Below are positions 37,936-47,277 of a stretch of DNA of 64,000 nucleotides, in pieces. This DNA comes from Stenotrophomonas maltophilia (GTDB lineage: Bacteria; Pseudomonadota; Gammaproteobacteria; Xanthomonadales; Xanthomonadaceae): contig DEZI01000017.1 in assembly GCA_002364755.1 (NCBI GenBank), forward strand, positions 100,685 through 164,684, in the 5' to 3' direction. The translations under genes were made by a program, and so were the position numbers. Under the pieces are notes generated by a model, which did not search any database, had not been told where the DNA came from, and saw only the letters and a program-made list of their open reading frames with translations. Each line of letters starts with the position of its first letter. Position 1 is the first letter of the stretch.

Positions 37936-37964
37936 AAGGCCAGCCTCGCTTGCTGGCCTTTTGT
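37936..37964 (+). terminator. Terminator downstream of infA
   Basis: AAGGCCAGC (37936-37944) and GCTGGCCTT (37952-37960) form a 9-bp stem with a 7-base loop, followed by TTGTC; the flanking GAC/GTC can extend the stem. It starts 28 bases after the infA stop. Confidence 0.8.
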
Positions 37965-38110
37965 CATGCCTGCAATCCGGCCCTGCCGGAGGTCACCCTG
38001 ACCGAACACACCGTGGCATCGGTCAGGCCGCCTTGAGGCAGATTCGCATTCGCATCGTTGGCGGCAAGGTGGTACCCGATCCAGTCCGGATCGCCATCCC
38101 CTGCCCCGCC

Positions 38111-38503
38111 ATGAATATGCACTCCCTGCCCGCCCTGTTCGCCGCGCTGGCGCTGTCTGCCGGCACCCTGCTGGCAATGCCCGCGCACGCCGCGGATGTA
38201 CCTGCTGCCGGAACCGAAGACTGCATCCAGCTGGACACCGACCTGCAGCTGGTGCGCGCCGGCGCATCACGCAACATCCTGCTGCGCAATGGCCAGGACC
38301 ATTACGTGGTGCACTTCAGGGATGACTGCAGCAAGGCCGGCTACTCGCGCAAACTGACGTTCGTGACCGATGGCGAGCAGGGCCAGGTCTGCGGCGCCGG
38401 GCGCACCGAACTGCGGACCGATGGCGGCAACTGCGCCATTGCCAGTGTCGAGCCGATCGATGCAGCGGCTTTCAAGCAGAAGGCGCGCCAACGCACCCGC
38501 TGA
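38111..38503 (+). CDS. Small secreted protein, DUF6491-like
   Basis: The 130-aa precursor has a signal peptide (residues 1-27, MPAHAAD). The mature part resembles DUF6491: a conserved-type Cys in TEDCIQLDTDLQLV, an FRDDCSKAGYSRKL stretch, VCGAGRTELRTDGGNCAIASVEPI with paired Cys (about 96 and 111) suggesting disulphides, and a basic C-terminus. The family is common in Xanthomonadaceae and has no known function. ATG 38111 was chosen from the position of the signal peptide. Confidence 0.65.
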   Translation: MNMHSLPALFAALALSAGTLLAMPAHAADVPAAGTEDCIQLDTDLQLVRAGASRNILLRNGQDHYVVHFRDDCSKAGYSRKLTFVTDGEQGQVCGAGRTELRTDGGNCAIASVEPIDAAAFKQKARQRTR

Positions 38504-38514
38504 TGGCAGACGCA

Positions 38515-38540
38515 ACAAGGGCGGCCGAAGCCGCCCTTGT
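38515..38540. terminator. Bidirectional hairpin between convergent genes
   Basis: ACAAGGGCGGC and GCCGCCCTTGT form an 11-bp perfect stem with a CGAA loop. It separates the DUF6491-like gene and clpA, whose 3' ends face each other, and could terminate both. Confidence 0.75.
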
Positions 38541-38566
38541 CCTGCAACATCCCTGAACCGGCGCCG

Positions 38567-40849
<2,283 letters not shown>

Positions 40850-41154
40850 GGATTACTCCGGCGGCAGATGGGGACAATATGCGGCCTGACTACGCGATTT
40901 CCATCACCCTAGCGGATTGCTGCGTTCAGATGGCGTTAGCAGTGCGGATTGCTTGATCATCGTTCACGCCCGGGGAGCCCGCCGGAGCTTCGGCGAACCC
41001 TACCCGAGCCACCAGCGATTGCCACGTGATGACCCGCAACGCGCCCCGCCCGTGATCTTTGCGGGCAAGGCAGGCGGATTTAACGTGAGCACGCAGACGG
41101 GGCCAGAGAACGGCCATGGCTGGAACAGTGCGGATTACCGGCGATGCGCCGGAG
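40850..41154. other. Long clpS-clpA intergenic region with a repeated heptamer
   Basis: No gene is seen in these 305 bases. The heptamer GCGGATT occurs four times (40912, 40944, 41074 and 41130), twice within the longer CAGTGCGGATT. Random expectation for a given heptamer in this length is well below one. The region probably holds the clpA promoter. Confidence 0.4.
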
Positions 41155-41481
41155 TCAGGCCTTTTCCATCGTGCAGAGCAGCGGATGCTGGTTCATGCGC
41201 GAGTACTCGTTGACCTGGGCGACCTTGGTCTCGGCCACTTCGCGGGTGAAGACCCCGCAGACACCGCGGCCGCGGGTATGGACGTGCAGCATCACCTGCG
41301 TGGCCTTGTCCAGGTCCATGCTGAAGAACTGCTGCAGGACGTCCACCACGAAATCCATCGGGGTGTAGTCGTCGTTGAGGATCATGACCTGGTAGAACGG
41401 CGGCGGCGCCACTTCCGGGCGCGCGGGTTCCACGGCAATACCGTGATCGTGATGGGATTCGGGGGAGGACTCGCGGGGCAT
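41155..41481 (-). CDS. clpS: ClpS adaptor protein
   Basis: The 108-aa protein has the ClpS core from about residue 27: PPFYQVMILNDDYTPMDFVV, where the Asn-Asp pair contacts N-degron residues, then FFSMDLDKATQVMLHVHTRG with its conserved His, and GVFTREVAETKVAQVNEYSR. ClpS binds N-end rule substrates (Leu, Phe, Tyr, Trp) and hands them to ClpA. The N-terminal extension (PRESSPESHHDHGIAVEPA) is disordered and His/Glu/Pro rich. With aat in the same window, the whole recognition and delivery path is present. Confidence 0.95.
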   Translation of the reverse strand: MPRESSPESHHDHGIAVEPARPEVAPPPFYQVMILNDDYTPMDFVVDVLQQFFSMDLDKATQVMLHVHTRGRGVCGVFTREVAETKVAQVNEYSRMNQHPLLCTMEKA

Positions 41482-41591
41482 GTGGGCATTATAGAGGGTG
41501 CGACGGTCCTGCGTCGGCCCGCCTCGGAATGGACGGCACGCACGGCCGCCGTCACAATCAACGCCTGTCCCCCACGTTTCACAGGATTTTC

Positions 41592-42080
41592 ATGAAAAGG
41601 ACCCTTCTGCCTGCCCTGCTTCTCGCCCTGGCTGCCGCCGGCAGTGCAGGTGCCGCGACCGCCGCAGAGAGCAGCAAGGCCGACGCCGCCATCGCCCGCC
41701 ATCTGGAAAAGCTGGGCTACACCTTCGAGGTGGACGAGGACGGCGATTACCAGATGGTGTTCGATGTCGAAGGCGATCGCACCCAGATCGTCTACGTGCG
41801 TTCGGCCGTGGAGGACTTCGGCAGCCACAACATCCGTGAGATCTGGTCGCCGGGCTACGTGTCCAAGACCGCGCAGTTCCCCGAAGCCGTGGCCAACCGC
41901 ATGCTGGAGGACTCCCAGGACGCCAAGATGGGCGGCTGGGTGAAGCAGGACAAGACCGCCATGTTCGTGGTGAAGATCGACGCCGATGCCACCACCGACC
42001 AGCTCAGCGACGCCATCGATGCAGCCATCCGTACCGCCGATGCGATGGAGCTGGAGTTGACCAAGAAGGACGACCTCTGA
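41592..42080 (+). CDS. Secreted hypothetical protein, YbjN-like
   Basis: The 162-aa precursor starts at ATG 41592 with AGGAT upstream. A signal peptide (residues 1-25, AAAGSAGAATAAES) is clear. The mature part (ARHLEKLGYTFEVDEDGDYQMVFDVEGDRTQIVYVRS) is patterned like the YbjN/secretion-chaperone fold, with alternating beta strands and helices, but the match is only by appearance. It is followed by the NUDIX gene 1 base after its stop, so both are probably one transcript with mnmA and hflD. Function unknown. Confidence 0.6.
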   Translation: MKRTLLPALLLALAAAGSAGAATAAESSKADAAIARHLEKLGYTFEVDEDGDYQMVFDVEGDRTQIVYVRSAVEDFGSHNIREIWSPGYVSKTAQFPEAVANRMLEDSQDAKMGGWVKQDKTAMFVVKIDADATTDQLSDAIDAAIRTADAMELELTKKDDL

Positions 42081-42081
42081 G

Positions 42082-42543
42082 TTGAACGCTGTGCAGGACC
42101 CGCGCTGGGCACCGCATGCCACCGTGGCCACCGTGGTGGTCGACGGCGGCCGCGTGTTGCTGGTGGAAGAAACCATCGAGGGGCGGCAGGTGCTGAACCA
42201 GCCCGCCGGCCACCTGGAAGCGGGCGAGAGCCTGGCCGCCGCCGCCCTGCGCGAGACGCGCGAGGAGACCGGCTGGACGGTGGAACTGACCGCCTTCATC
42301 GGCTGCTACCAGTGGACCGCGCCTGACGGCACGGCGTTCCTGCGCTTCTGCTACGCCGCCCGCCCGCTCTCGCACGACCCGGAGCAGCCGCTGGATACCG
42401 GCATCGACCGCGCGCTGTGGCTGGACCCGGCCGAGCTGCAGGCCGCCGGGCCGCGCCTGCGCAGCCCGCTGGTCTGGCAGGTGGTGGCCGATTACCTGGC
42501 CGGCCAGCGCCACCCGCTTTCCCTCGTCCAGGAGGTCGCATGA
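42082..42543 (+). CDS. nudJ: NUDIX hydrolase, NudJ-like
   Basis: The 153-aa protein carries a complete Nudix box, GHLEAGESLAAAALRETREE (residues about 43-62), matching GX5EX7REUXEEXGU. It starts with TTG 42082, one base after the previous stop, with AAGGAC upstream; GTG 42091 is an alternative. In E. coli nudJ (ymfB) lies next to mnmA as here, and NudJ hydrolyses nucleoside tri- and diphosphates and thiamine precursors. The substrate is not determined by sequence. The stop overlaps the mnmA ATG. Confidence 0.88.
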   Translation: MNAVQDPRWAPHATVATVVVDGGRVLLVEETIEGRQVLNQPAGHLEAGESLAAAALRETREETGWTVELTAFIGCYQWTAPDGTAFLRFCYAARPLSHDPEQPLDTGIDRALWLDPAELQAAGPRLRSPLVWQVVADYLAGQRHPLSLVQEVA

Positions 42544-43682
42544 GCAGCCCACGGGTGATGGTCGGCGTGTCCGGCGGAGTGGATTCGTCCGTGGCCGCCT
42601 GGCGCCTGGTGCAGCAGGGCGAAGCCGTGGCCGGCCTGTTCATGCAGAACTGGGCCGACGATGGCAGCGGCGACTGCCGTGCCGAGGATGACCGCCGCGA
42701 TGCGGTGGCCGTCTGCGGCCTGCTCGGCATTCCGTTCCACTTCCGCGATTTTTCCAGTGAGTACTGGCGGAGCGTGTTCGAGCACTTCCTGGCCGAGTAC
42801 GCCGCCGGCCGCACGCCCAACCCGGACGTGCTGTGCAACCGCGAAGTGAAGTTCAGGCATTTCCTGGACGCCGCCCGCGAGCTGGGGGCCGAGCGCATCG
42901 CCACCGGCCACTACGCGCGGGTCGCCCAGCGCGGCCAGCAGTGGCTGCTGCTGCGCGGCGCCGACCGTTCCAAGGACCAGAGCTACTTCCTGCACCAGCT
43001 GGGGCAGGAACAGCTGGCCGCCACCCTGTTCCCGATTGGCGACCTGGAAAAGAGCGACCTGCGCCGGATCGCCCGCGACGTCAGCCTGCCGACCCATGCC
43101 AAGAAGGATTCGACCGGCATCTGCTTCATCGGCGAGCGTGACTTCCGCGAGTTCCTCGGCCGCTACCTGCCGGCGAAGACCGGCCAGATCCTCGACCCGG
43201 CCGACGGCAGCGTCATCGCCGAGCACCCGGGCGTGTTCTATTTCACTCTGGGCCAGCGCGAGGGCCTGAACATCGGCGGCGTGCGCGGCCGCCCGGCGGC
43301 GCCGTGGTATGTGGTCGGCAAGGACGTGGCCAGCAACGTGCTGTACGTGGACCAGGATCGGGACAGCAAGTGGATGCTGTCCGACCGCCTGCGCTCGGAA
43401 ACCGCGCACTGGATTGCCGGGGCCCCGCCGGCCCGCCGCTTCGAGTGCACCGCACAGACCCGCTACCGGCAGCCGGACGAGCCGTGTACGGTCGAGGTGC
43501 TGGACGATGGCAGCGTGCAGGTGACCTTTGCCCGCTCGCAGCGCGCCGTGACCCCGGGCCAGTCGCTGGTGCTGTATGACGGCGATGTCTGCCTGGGCGG
43601 CGCGGTGATCGCCGCCACCGATGCGCCGCTGGAACAGCGCCTGCGTACCACCCCTTCTCCTTTTGAGGTAATCGCTGCATGA
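42540..43682 (+). CDS. mnmA: tRNA 2-thiouridylase MnmA
   Basis: The 380-aa enzyme has the PP-loop GVSGGVDSSVAAWRLV (residues about 8-23), the catalytic Cys in TPNPDVLCNREVKF (about 100) and the second Cys in DSTGICFIGERDF (about 200). It makes the 2-thio group of mnm5s2U34 in tRNA Glu, Gln and Lys using ATP and a sulphur relay. It overlaps the NUDIX gene (ATGA) and the hflD start. The E. coli order nudJ-mnmA-hflD-purB is followed up to hflD. Confidence 0.95.
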   Translation: MSSPRVMVGVSGGVDSSVAAWRLVQQGEAVAGLFMQNWADDGSGDCRAEDDRRDAVAVCGLLGIPFHFRDFSSEYWRSVFEHFLAEYAAGRTPNPDVLCNREVKFRHFLDAARELGAERIATGHYARVAQRGQQWLLLRGADRSKDQSYFLHQLGQEQLAATLFPIGDLEKSDLRRIARDVSLPTHAKKDSTGICFIGERDFREFLGRYLPAKTGQILDPADGSVIAEHPGVFYFTLGQREGLNIGGVRGRPAAPWYVVGKDVASNVLYVDQDRDSKWMLSDRLRSETAHWIAGAPPARRFECTAQTRYRQPDEPCTVEVLDDGSVQVTFARSQRAVTPGQSLVLYDGDVCLGGAVIAATDAPLEQRLRTTPSPFEVIAA

Positions 43683-44293
43683 GTTTCACTGTCGACGACC
43701 GCGTCCTGGCCCTGGCCGGCATTGCCCAGGCCCTGCAGCAGGTACGCCGCATCGCCGATACCGGCCATTCCGACGCCGCGGCGGTGCGTACCGCGGTGGA
43801 CAGCGTGTTCCGCATCGACGCCGCCTCGCCGCAGGAGGTCTTCGGTGACCGGGACGCACTGAAATCCGGCCTGCGCCTGCTGCACAACTACTTCCGCAAT
43901 CAGGGCCAGGACCCGATCCTGCCCAAGCTGGCCCTGTCGGTGCTGCAGCTGGAGCGGCGGTTCGTGCAGGACGGCGCCACCGTGAACAAGGTCGCTTCGG
44001 GCATCGAGCGTGCCCAGCGCCAGGCCGCCGAGCTGGGCGACAGCAGCCACCCCGATGTTCTGGCCGCGCTGGGCGGACTGTATGCAGACACCATCAGCCA
44101 CCTCAAGCCGCGGGTCATGGTGCAGGGCAACCCGCATTACCTGGGCCAGGCTGGCGTAGTGGCCGAGATCCGCGCGCTGCTGCTGGCCGCCGTGCGCGCC
44201 GCGGTGCTGTGGCGGCAGCTGGGTGGCAGCTACTGGGACTTCCTGCTCAGCCGCAAGGCGATGGTCGCTGCCGTTGACCGGCAGCTGGCCTGA
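43679..44293 (+). CDS. hflD: High-frequency lysogenisation protein HflD
   Basis: The 204-aa protein matches HflD by position and pattern: helical N-terminus (VLALAGIAQALQQVRRIAD), GLRLLHNYFRNQGQDPILPK near residue 64 and LYADTISHLKPRVMVQGN near residue 142. HflD is membrane-associated and in E. coli affects lambda CII stability. It overlaps mnmA by 4 bases (ATGA). The role outside phage biology is unclear. purB does not follow in this window; a SMAG pair and a chemotaxis gene do. Confidence 0.85.
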   Translation: MSFTVDDRVLALAGIAQALQQVRRIADTGHSDAAAVRTAVDSVFRIDAASPQEVFGDRDALKSGLRLLHNYFRNQGQDPILPKLALSVLQLERRFVQDGATVNKVASGIERAQRQAAELGDSSHPDVLAALGGLYADTISHLKPRVMVQGNPHYLGQAGVVAEIRALLLAAVRAAVLWRQLGGSYWDFLLSRKAMVAAVDRQLA

Positions 44294-44303
44294 CCGCAAC
44301 AGC

Positions 44304-44367
44304 CGCCGGGCACGGCCCGGCGCTACCGGTCAAGCGCCGCCAAGGTAGCGCCGGGCCATGCCCGGCG
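44304..44367. repeat. Inverted pair of SMAG-type repeats
   Basis: CGCCGGGCACGGCCCGGCGCTAC at 44304-44326 and its inverse GTAG + CGCCGGGCCATGCCCGGCG at 44345-44367, separated by 18 bases. The pair can form a large composite hairpin downstream of hflD. Confidence 0.88.
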
Positions 44368-44409
44368 GAAGCGTCGGAAATCCGGCGCGCCCAAAAGCCA
44401 CATCGACGT

Positions 44410-44436
44410 TAAAGAGAAAGGGGGTACGGCCGATAC
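44410..44436 (+). promoter_or_regulatory. Sigma-28 (FliA) promoter of the methyl-accepting protein gene
   Basis: TAAA (44410-44413), 15 bases, then GCCGATAC (44429-44436), which is the FliA consensus TAAA-N15-GCCGATAA with one change. It ends 28 bases before the start codon of the chemotaxis protein, placing that gene in the late flagellar class. Confidence 0.85.
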
Positions 44437-44464
44437 ATCCTCCGTGCACCTCCCGAGAACGTCC

Positions 44465-45655
44465 ATGTACTCACGCATTTTCATCCGTCTGGCCGCCCCC
44501 CTGGCCTTGACCCTGCTGCTCCCCTTCGCCATCGGTTTCGAATGGCCGGCCGCCCTGCGCTGGGCGATCCTGACCACGATGACGCTGAGCTGGCTGGGCT
44601 TTGCGTGGTGGACCACCCGCGCCCAGGCGCAGCGTTCCCCGGAACATGCCCGTGTCCTGCGTGAGCAGGACCAGCTGCTGACCGAACTGCGCAGCTTCGT
44701 CGGCAACGAGATCGACGGTTCGCGTGGCGAAGTCGAACGCGCCCGTGACCTGATCCGCCAGGCCGTCTCCAGCCTCGGTGGCAGCTTCGATGCGATGAAC
44801 CGCAAGTCGCGCCAGCAGAGCCAGGCCCTGTCGCGCATCGTCGACCGCGCCGGTGAGGAAGGCAACGCCGGCCTCGACGTCGCCCGCTTCGCCCAGCACG
44901 CCAACCACCGCATGGAACAGCTGGTGGAAGCACTGGAACAGGTGAGCGGCCAGAGCAGCACCACCGTGCAGCACATTGACCAGATGGCCCAGCACCTGGA
45001 CGGCATTTTCGCCCTGCTGGAAGACGTCAAGTCGATTGCCGACCAGACCAACCTGCTGGCGCTGAACGCGGCCATCGAAGCAGCCCGTGCCGGTGAAGCC
45101 GGTCGTGGCTTCGCGGTGGTGGCCGACGAAGTGCGCAATCTGTCCGAGCGCTCGACCACCTTCAACGAACAGATCCGCAAGCTGGCCCACAGCTCCAAGG
45201 ACGCCATCGCCAAGGTGCGCGAGACCGTCTCGCACATGGCCTCGCGTGACATGGACCGTTCCCGCGAAGCACGCCAGGAAGCAGCGGCGATGCTGGACAA
45301 CGTGGCGCAGATCAATGCCTCGCTGGGCGATGGCATGCGCGAAGTGTCCGAGTGCGCCCGCTCGATCGACGGCAGCGTGGCAGAGGCCGTGCGCGCCCTG
45401 CAGTTCGAAGATATCGCCACCCAGGCCCTGGGCGGCGTGCACACCCACCTGGACCGCCTGACCGCGATCAACCGCGAAGCCGTGGCCCTGCAGGAACTGC
45501 TGCACCGTAACGGCGGCGTGTTCGACGAAGAGATCGCCACCGCGCTGCAGCGCACCGGCAGCCGCCTGCGCGAACTGCGCAGCGAGTGGGAGCGCCCGCC
45601 GCACAAGCCGGTGGCCCAGCAGAACATGGGCGCCGGCACGGTCGAGCTGTTCTGA
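44465..45655 (+). CDS. Methyl-accepting chemotaxis-like signalling protein
   Basis: The 396-aa protein has two N-terminal membrane helices (about residues 10-55) with no sizeable periplasmic domain, so it lacks a classical ligand-binding domain. The cytoplasmic part has the MCP signalling hairpin tip, SIADQTNLLALNAAIEAARA then GEAGRGFAVVADEVRNLSER (about 185-225). Its C-terminus lacks a CheR-binding pentapeptide. It therefore probably senses the membrane state, energy or cytoplasmic signals. The upstream sigma-28 promoter places it under flagellar control. ATG 44465 is downstream of that promoter and was chosen. Confidence 0.85.
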   Translation: MYSRIFIRLAAPLALTLLLPFAIGFEWPAALRWAILTTMTLSWLGFAWWTTRAQAQRSPEHARVLREQDQLLTELRSFVGNEIDGSRGEVERARDLIRQAVSSLGGSFDAMNRKSRQQSQALSRIVDRAGEEGNAGLDVARFAQHANHRMEQLVEALEQVSGQSSTTVQHIDQMAQHLDGIFALLEDVKSIADQTNLLALNAAIEAARAGEAGRGFAVVADEVRNLSERSTTFNEQIRKLAHSSKDAIAKVRETVSHMASRDMDRSREARQEAAAMLDNVAQINASLGDGMREVSECARSIDGSVAEAVRALQFEDIATQALGGVHTHLDRLTAINREAVALQELLHRNGGVFDEEIATALQRTGSRLRELRSEWERPPHKPVAQQNMGAGTVELF

Positions 45656-45686
45656 TCCTGATGTCCGCTGCCTGCTCCGGCAGCCC

Positions 45687-45716
45687 GCAAGGCCCCGGTC
45701 ATTCCGGGGCCTTTGC
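45687..45716 (+). terminator. Terminator downstream of the chemotaxis gene
   Basis: GCAAGGCCCCGG, loop TCATT, CCGGGGCCTTTGC: a stem of at least 8 GC-rich pairs with a short T run. It starts 32 bases after the stop. Confidence 0.78.
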
Positions 45717-45753
45717 CTGTAACCTGCCGTTGGATGCCCCCGACCCGCGCACC

Positions 45754-45975
45754 ATGACCCTGATCCGCGCCCTGCCCCCGATCGACCCCGCCGAACGCCC
45801 GCGCAACCCCAGCGTGCGCGAACAGCTGCAGCAGCTGGAGGCGGTGGCACGCGAGGAAATCGAGGAGCTGAGGCAGCTGGCCGATGCCCGCCCTGCCCCG
45901 TCGGCGCCCGCGGGTGAGCTGCTGGGGATGGCCTGGGATCTTGGGCTGGATGGGGATGCGCTGAAACATCCCTGA
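45754..45975 (+). CDS. Small helical hypothetical protein (73 aa)
   Basis: The frame from ATG 45754 encodes 73 residues with a charged central helix (SVREQLQQLEAVAREEIEEL, about 20-39) suited to coiled-coil formation, then a Pro/Ala-rich part and a short C-terminal helix. No ribosome binding site stands out and no family is recognised. It could be an unannotated small gene or a chance frame; high-GC sequence favours such frames. Confidence 0.4.
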   Translation: MTLIRALPPIDPAERPRNPSVREQLQQLEAVAREEIEELRQLADARPAPSAPAGELLGMAWDLGLDGDALKHP

Positions 45976-46078
45976 CGGGTGCCCGATCCGGCACCACTGA
46001 TGCCAATTTAGGATTTGTTGCATCGCGTGCGCTTCATGGAAGGGACACACTGTCTGCTCCATCTGGCACGGCATCAGC

Positions 46079-46543
46079 ATGACGCTTGACCTGGACGAGG
46101 CCGGCGAAGCCTTTGATCAATTCCTGATGCTCATGGACGGCCAGAATGAATGGCTGGTCGTGCAAGCACGAATCCATGGCATTGCGCTCGATGGAAGCCC
46201 CGAAAGCCTCGACAGGCTGGAACGCCTGCATGACTTGATGGCAGTCACACTGTCAGATGATGAGCGGGACTCCCTGAGGATCATACTTGCCCGATACCTG
46301 GGAGAGACCGTCAGGGTGTTGCACGGTGGGAGGTGGGACCTGCCACTGGATGATCCCAGGGACGTTAACTTCAACAGACCCGTAATCGTGGGGCACTCGC
46401 GCCACCCCCTGTGTGAATTCAGCCCCGTCCATGCGATACGCGCCTACTCGCTTCGACGACGCCCGGGGCTGATAAGGAGCATCGTTGCCAGCAGTGTCAA
46501 TCCGCAGATCCTGGACCTGAGCGATCTGCCTGAAGATGACTGA
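46079..46543 (+). CDS. Hypothetical protein, 154 aa
   Basis: ATG 46079 opens a frame with acidic N-terminal content (TLDLDEAGEAFDQFLMLMDG) and a basic C-terminal part (RAYSLRRRPGLIRSIV) before an acidic tail (DLSDLPEDD). It is cytoplasmic by composition: no signal peptide or membrane helix. No family is recognised. It is the only gene in the 46.0-46.6 kb stretch between the chemotaxis gene and a small membrane protein, and its codon use is less GC-biased than its neighbours, suggesting acquired DNA. Confidence 0.5.
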   Translation: MTLDLDEAGEAFDQFLMLMDGQNEWLVVQARIHGIALDGSPESLDRLERLHDLMAVTLSDDERDSLRIILARYLGETVRVLHGGRWDLPLDDPRDVNFNRPVIVGHSRHPLCEFSPVHAIRAYSLRRRPGLIRSIVASSVNPQILDLSDLPEDD

Positions 46544-46571
46544 CATGTAGGAGCAGGACCATCCTGACACC

Positions 46572-46594
46572 ATCCACGCATGGCGTGGATCTAC
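46572..46594 (-). repeat. SMAG-type repeat
   Basis: ATCCACGCATGGCGTGGAT followed by CTAC, the reverse of the GTAG form. It lies between the hypothetical gene and the membrane protein gene. Confidence 0.85.
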
Positions 46595-46648
46595 GCGCGT
46601 GGCGTAATCGCTATGGCATGATGCGCCGGTCCCGTCCATGGAAGACCG

Positions 46649-47170
46649 ATGGCCATCGCCCTCATCGCATTGCTGTTGGTCGAAGTCCTGCTGTTGATCT
46701 TCTGGGCGCCGTTTTTCTACCGCACCGGCATCATCCTGTTCAACCAGCGTGTCGCCGCTTCGCCTGCTGAGCTCAGCCAGGTGTCGCTGGCCGGGCTGGA
46801 CCACGATCTTCCCATCGATAAATGGCTGCGCCTGGCATTCCATGCCCTGCCCGACGGCAGCGTGGCCTTCCGTGAGAGCTTCGAGCCGACCTTCGGGGGG
46901 CGCTACTTCGCGCTGATGCACGGCCTGCTGGTGGTCGACAAACGGCGCCGCGAGGTGCGCGTGATCGGGCGCTGCAGCTGGTTCGCGCTGGCCCTGACCC
47001 TACTGGTGGTACCGATCATGCTGGTGCGGCCGATGGCATGGCCGATGCTGGCGTGCCCGGTGATCTTCTACCTGGGCTACCGTATCCAGCGGCGACGCTA
47101 TGCCAACGTGGTCGAGGCCGTAAGGGCACGGCTGCGCTCGGAATTTCCGCGGCGGTTCCTCGACCGGTAG
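46649..47170 (+). CDS. Small membrane protein of unknown function
   Basis: The 173-aa protein has an N-terminal helix (residues 2-22, IALIALLLVEVLLLIFW) and two more near 111-155 (WFALALTLLVVPIMLV, MLACPVIFYLGYR), with a soluble stretch of about 85 residues between them. The C-terminus is basic (RIQRRRYANVVEAVRARLRS). This resembles the YcxB-like or PH-domain-like small membrane proteins in general appearance only. Its stop (TAG) overlaps the GTAG end of a SMAG repeat. No operon partner is evident. Confidence 0.55.
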   Translation: MAIALIALLLVEVLLLIFWAPFFYRTGIILFNQRVAASPAELSQVSLAGLDHDLPIDKWLRLAFHALPDGSVAFRESFEPTFGGRYFALMHGLLVVDKRRREVRVIGRCSWFALALTLLVVPIMLVRPMAWPMLACPVIFYLGYRIQRRRYANVVEAVRARLRSEFPRRFLDR

Positions 47171-47275
47171 ATCCACGCCATGCGTGGATGAGCGCCAATG
47201 CGGGCATCCGCGCCGACCAACGGCCGGCACCCACCAGGGCGCAGATCAATGCCGCCGGGCATGGCCCGGCGCTAC
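47167..47275. repeat. Two SMAG-type repeats of different subfamilies
   Basis: GTAGATCCACGCCATGCGTG and so on at 47167-47190, and CGCCGGGCATGGCCCGGCG followed by CTAC at 47253-47275. They fill the gap between convergent genes. Confidence 0.85.
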
Positions 47276-47277
47276 CG

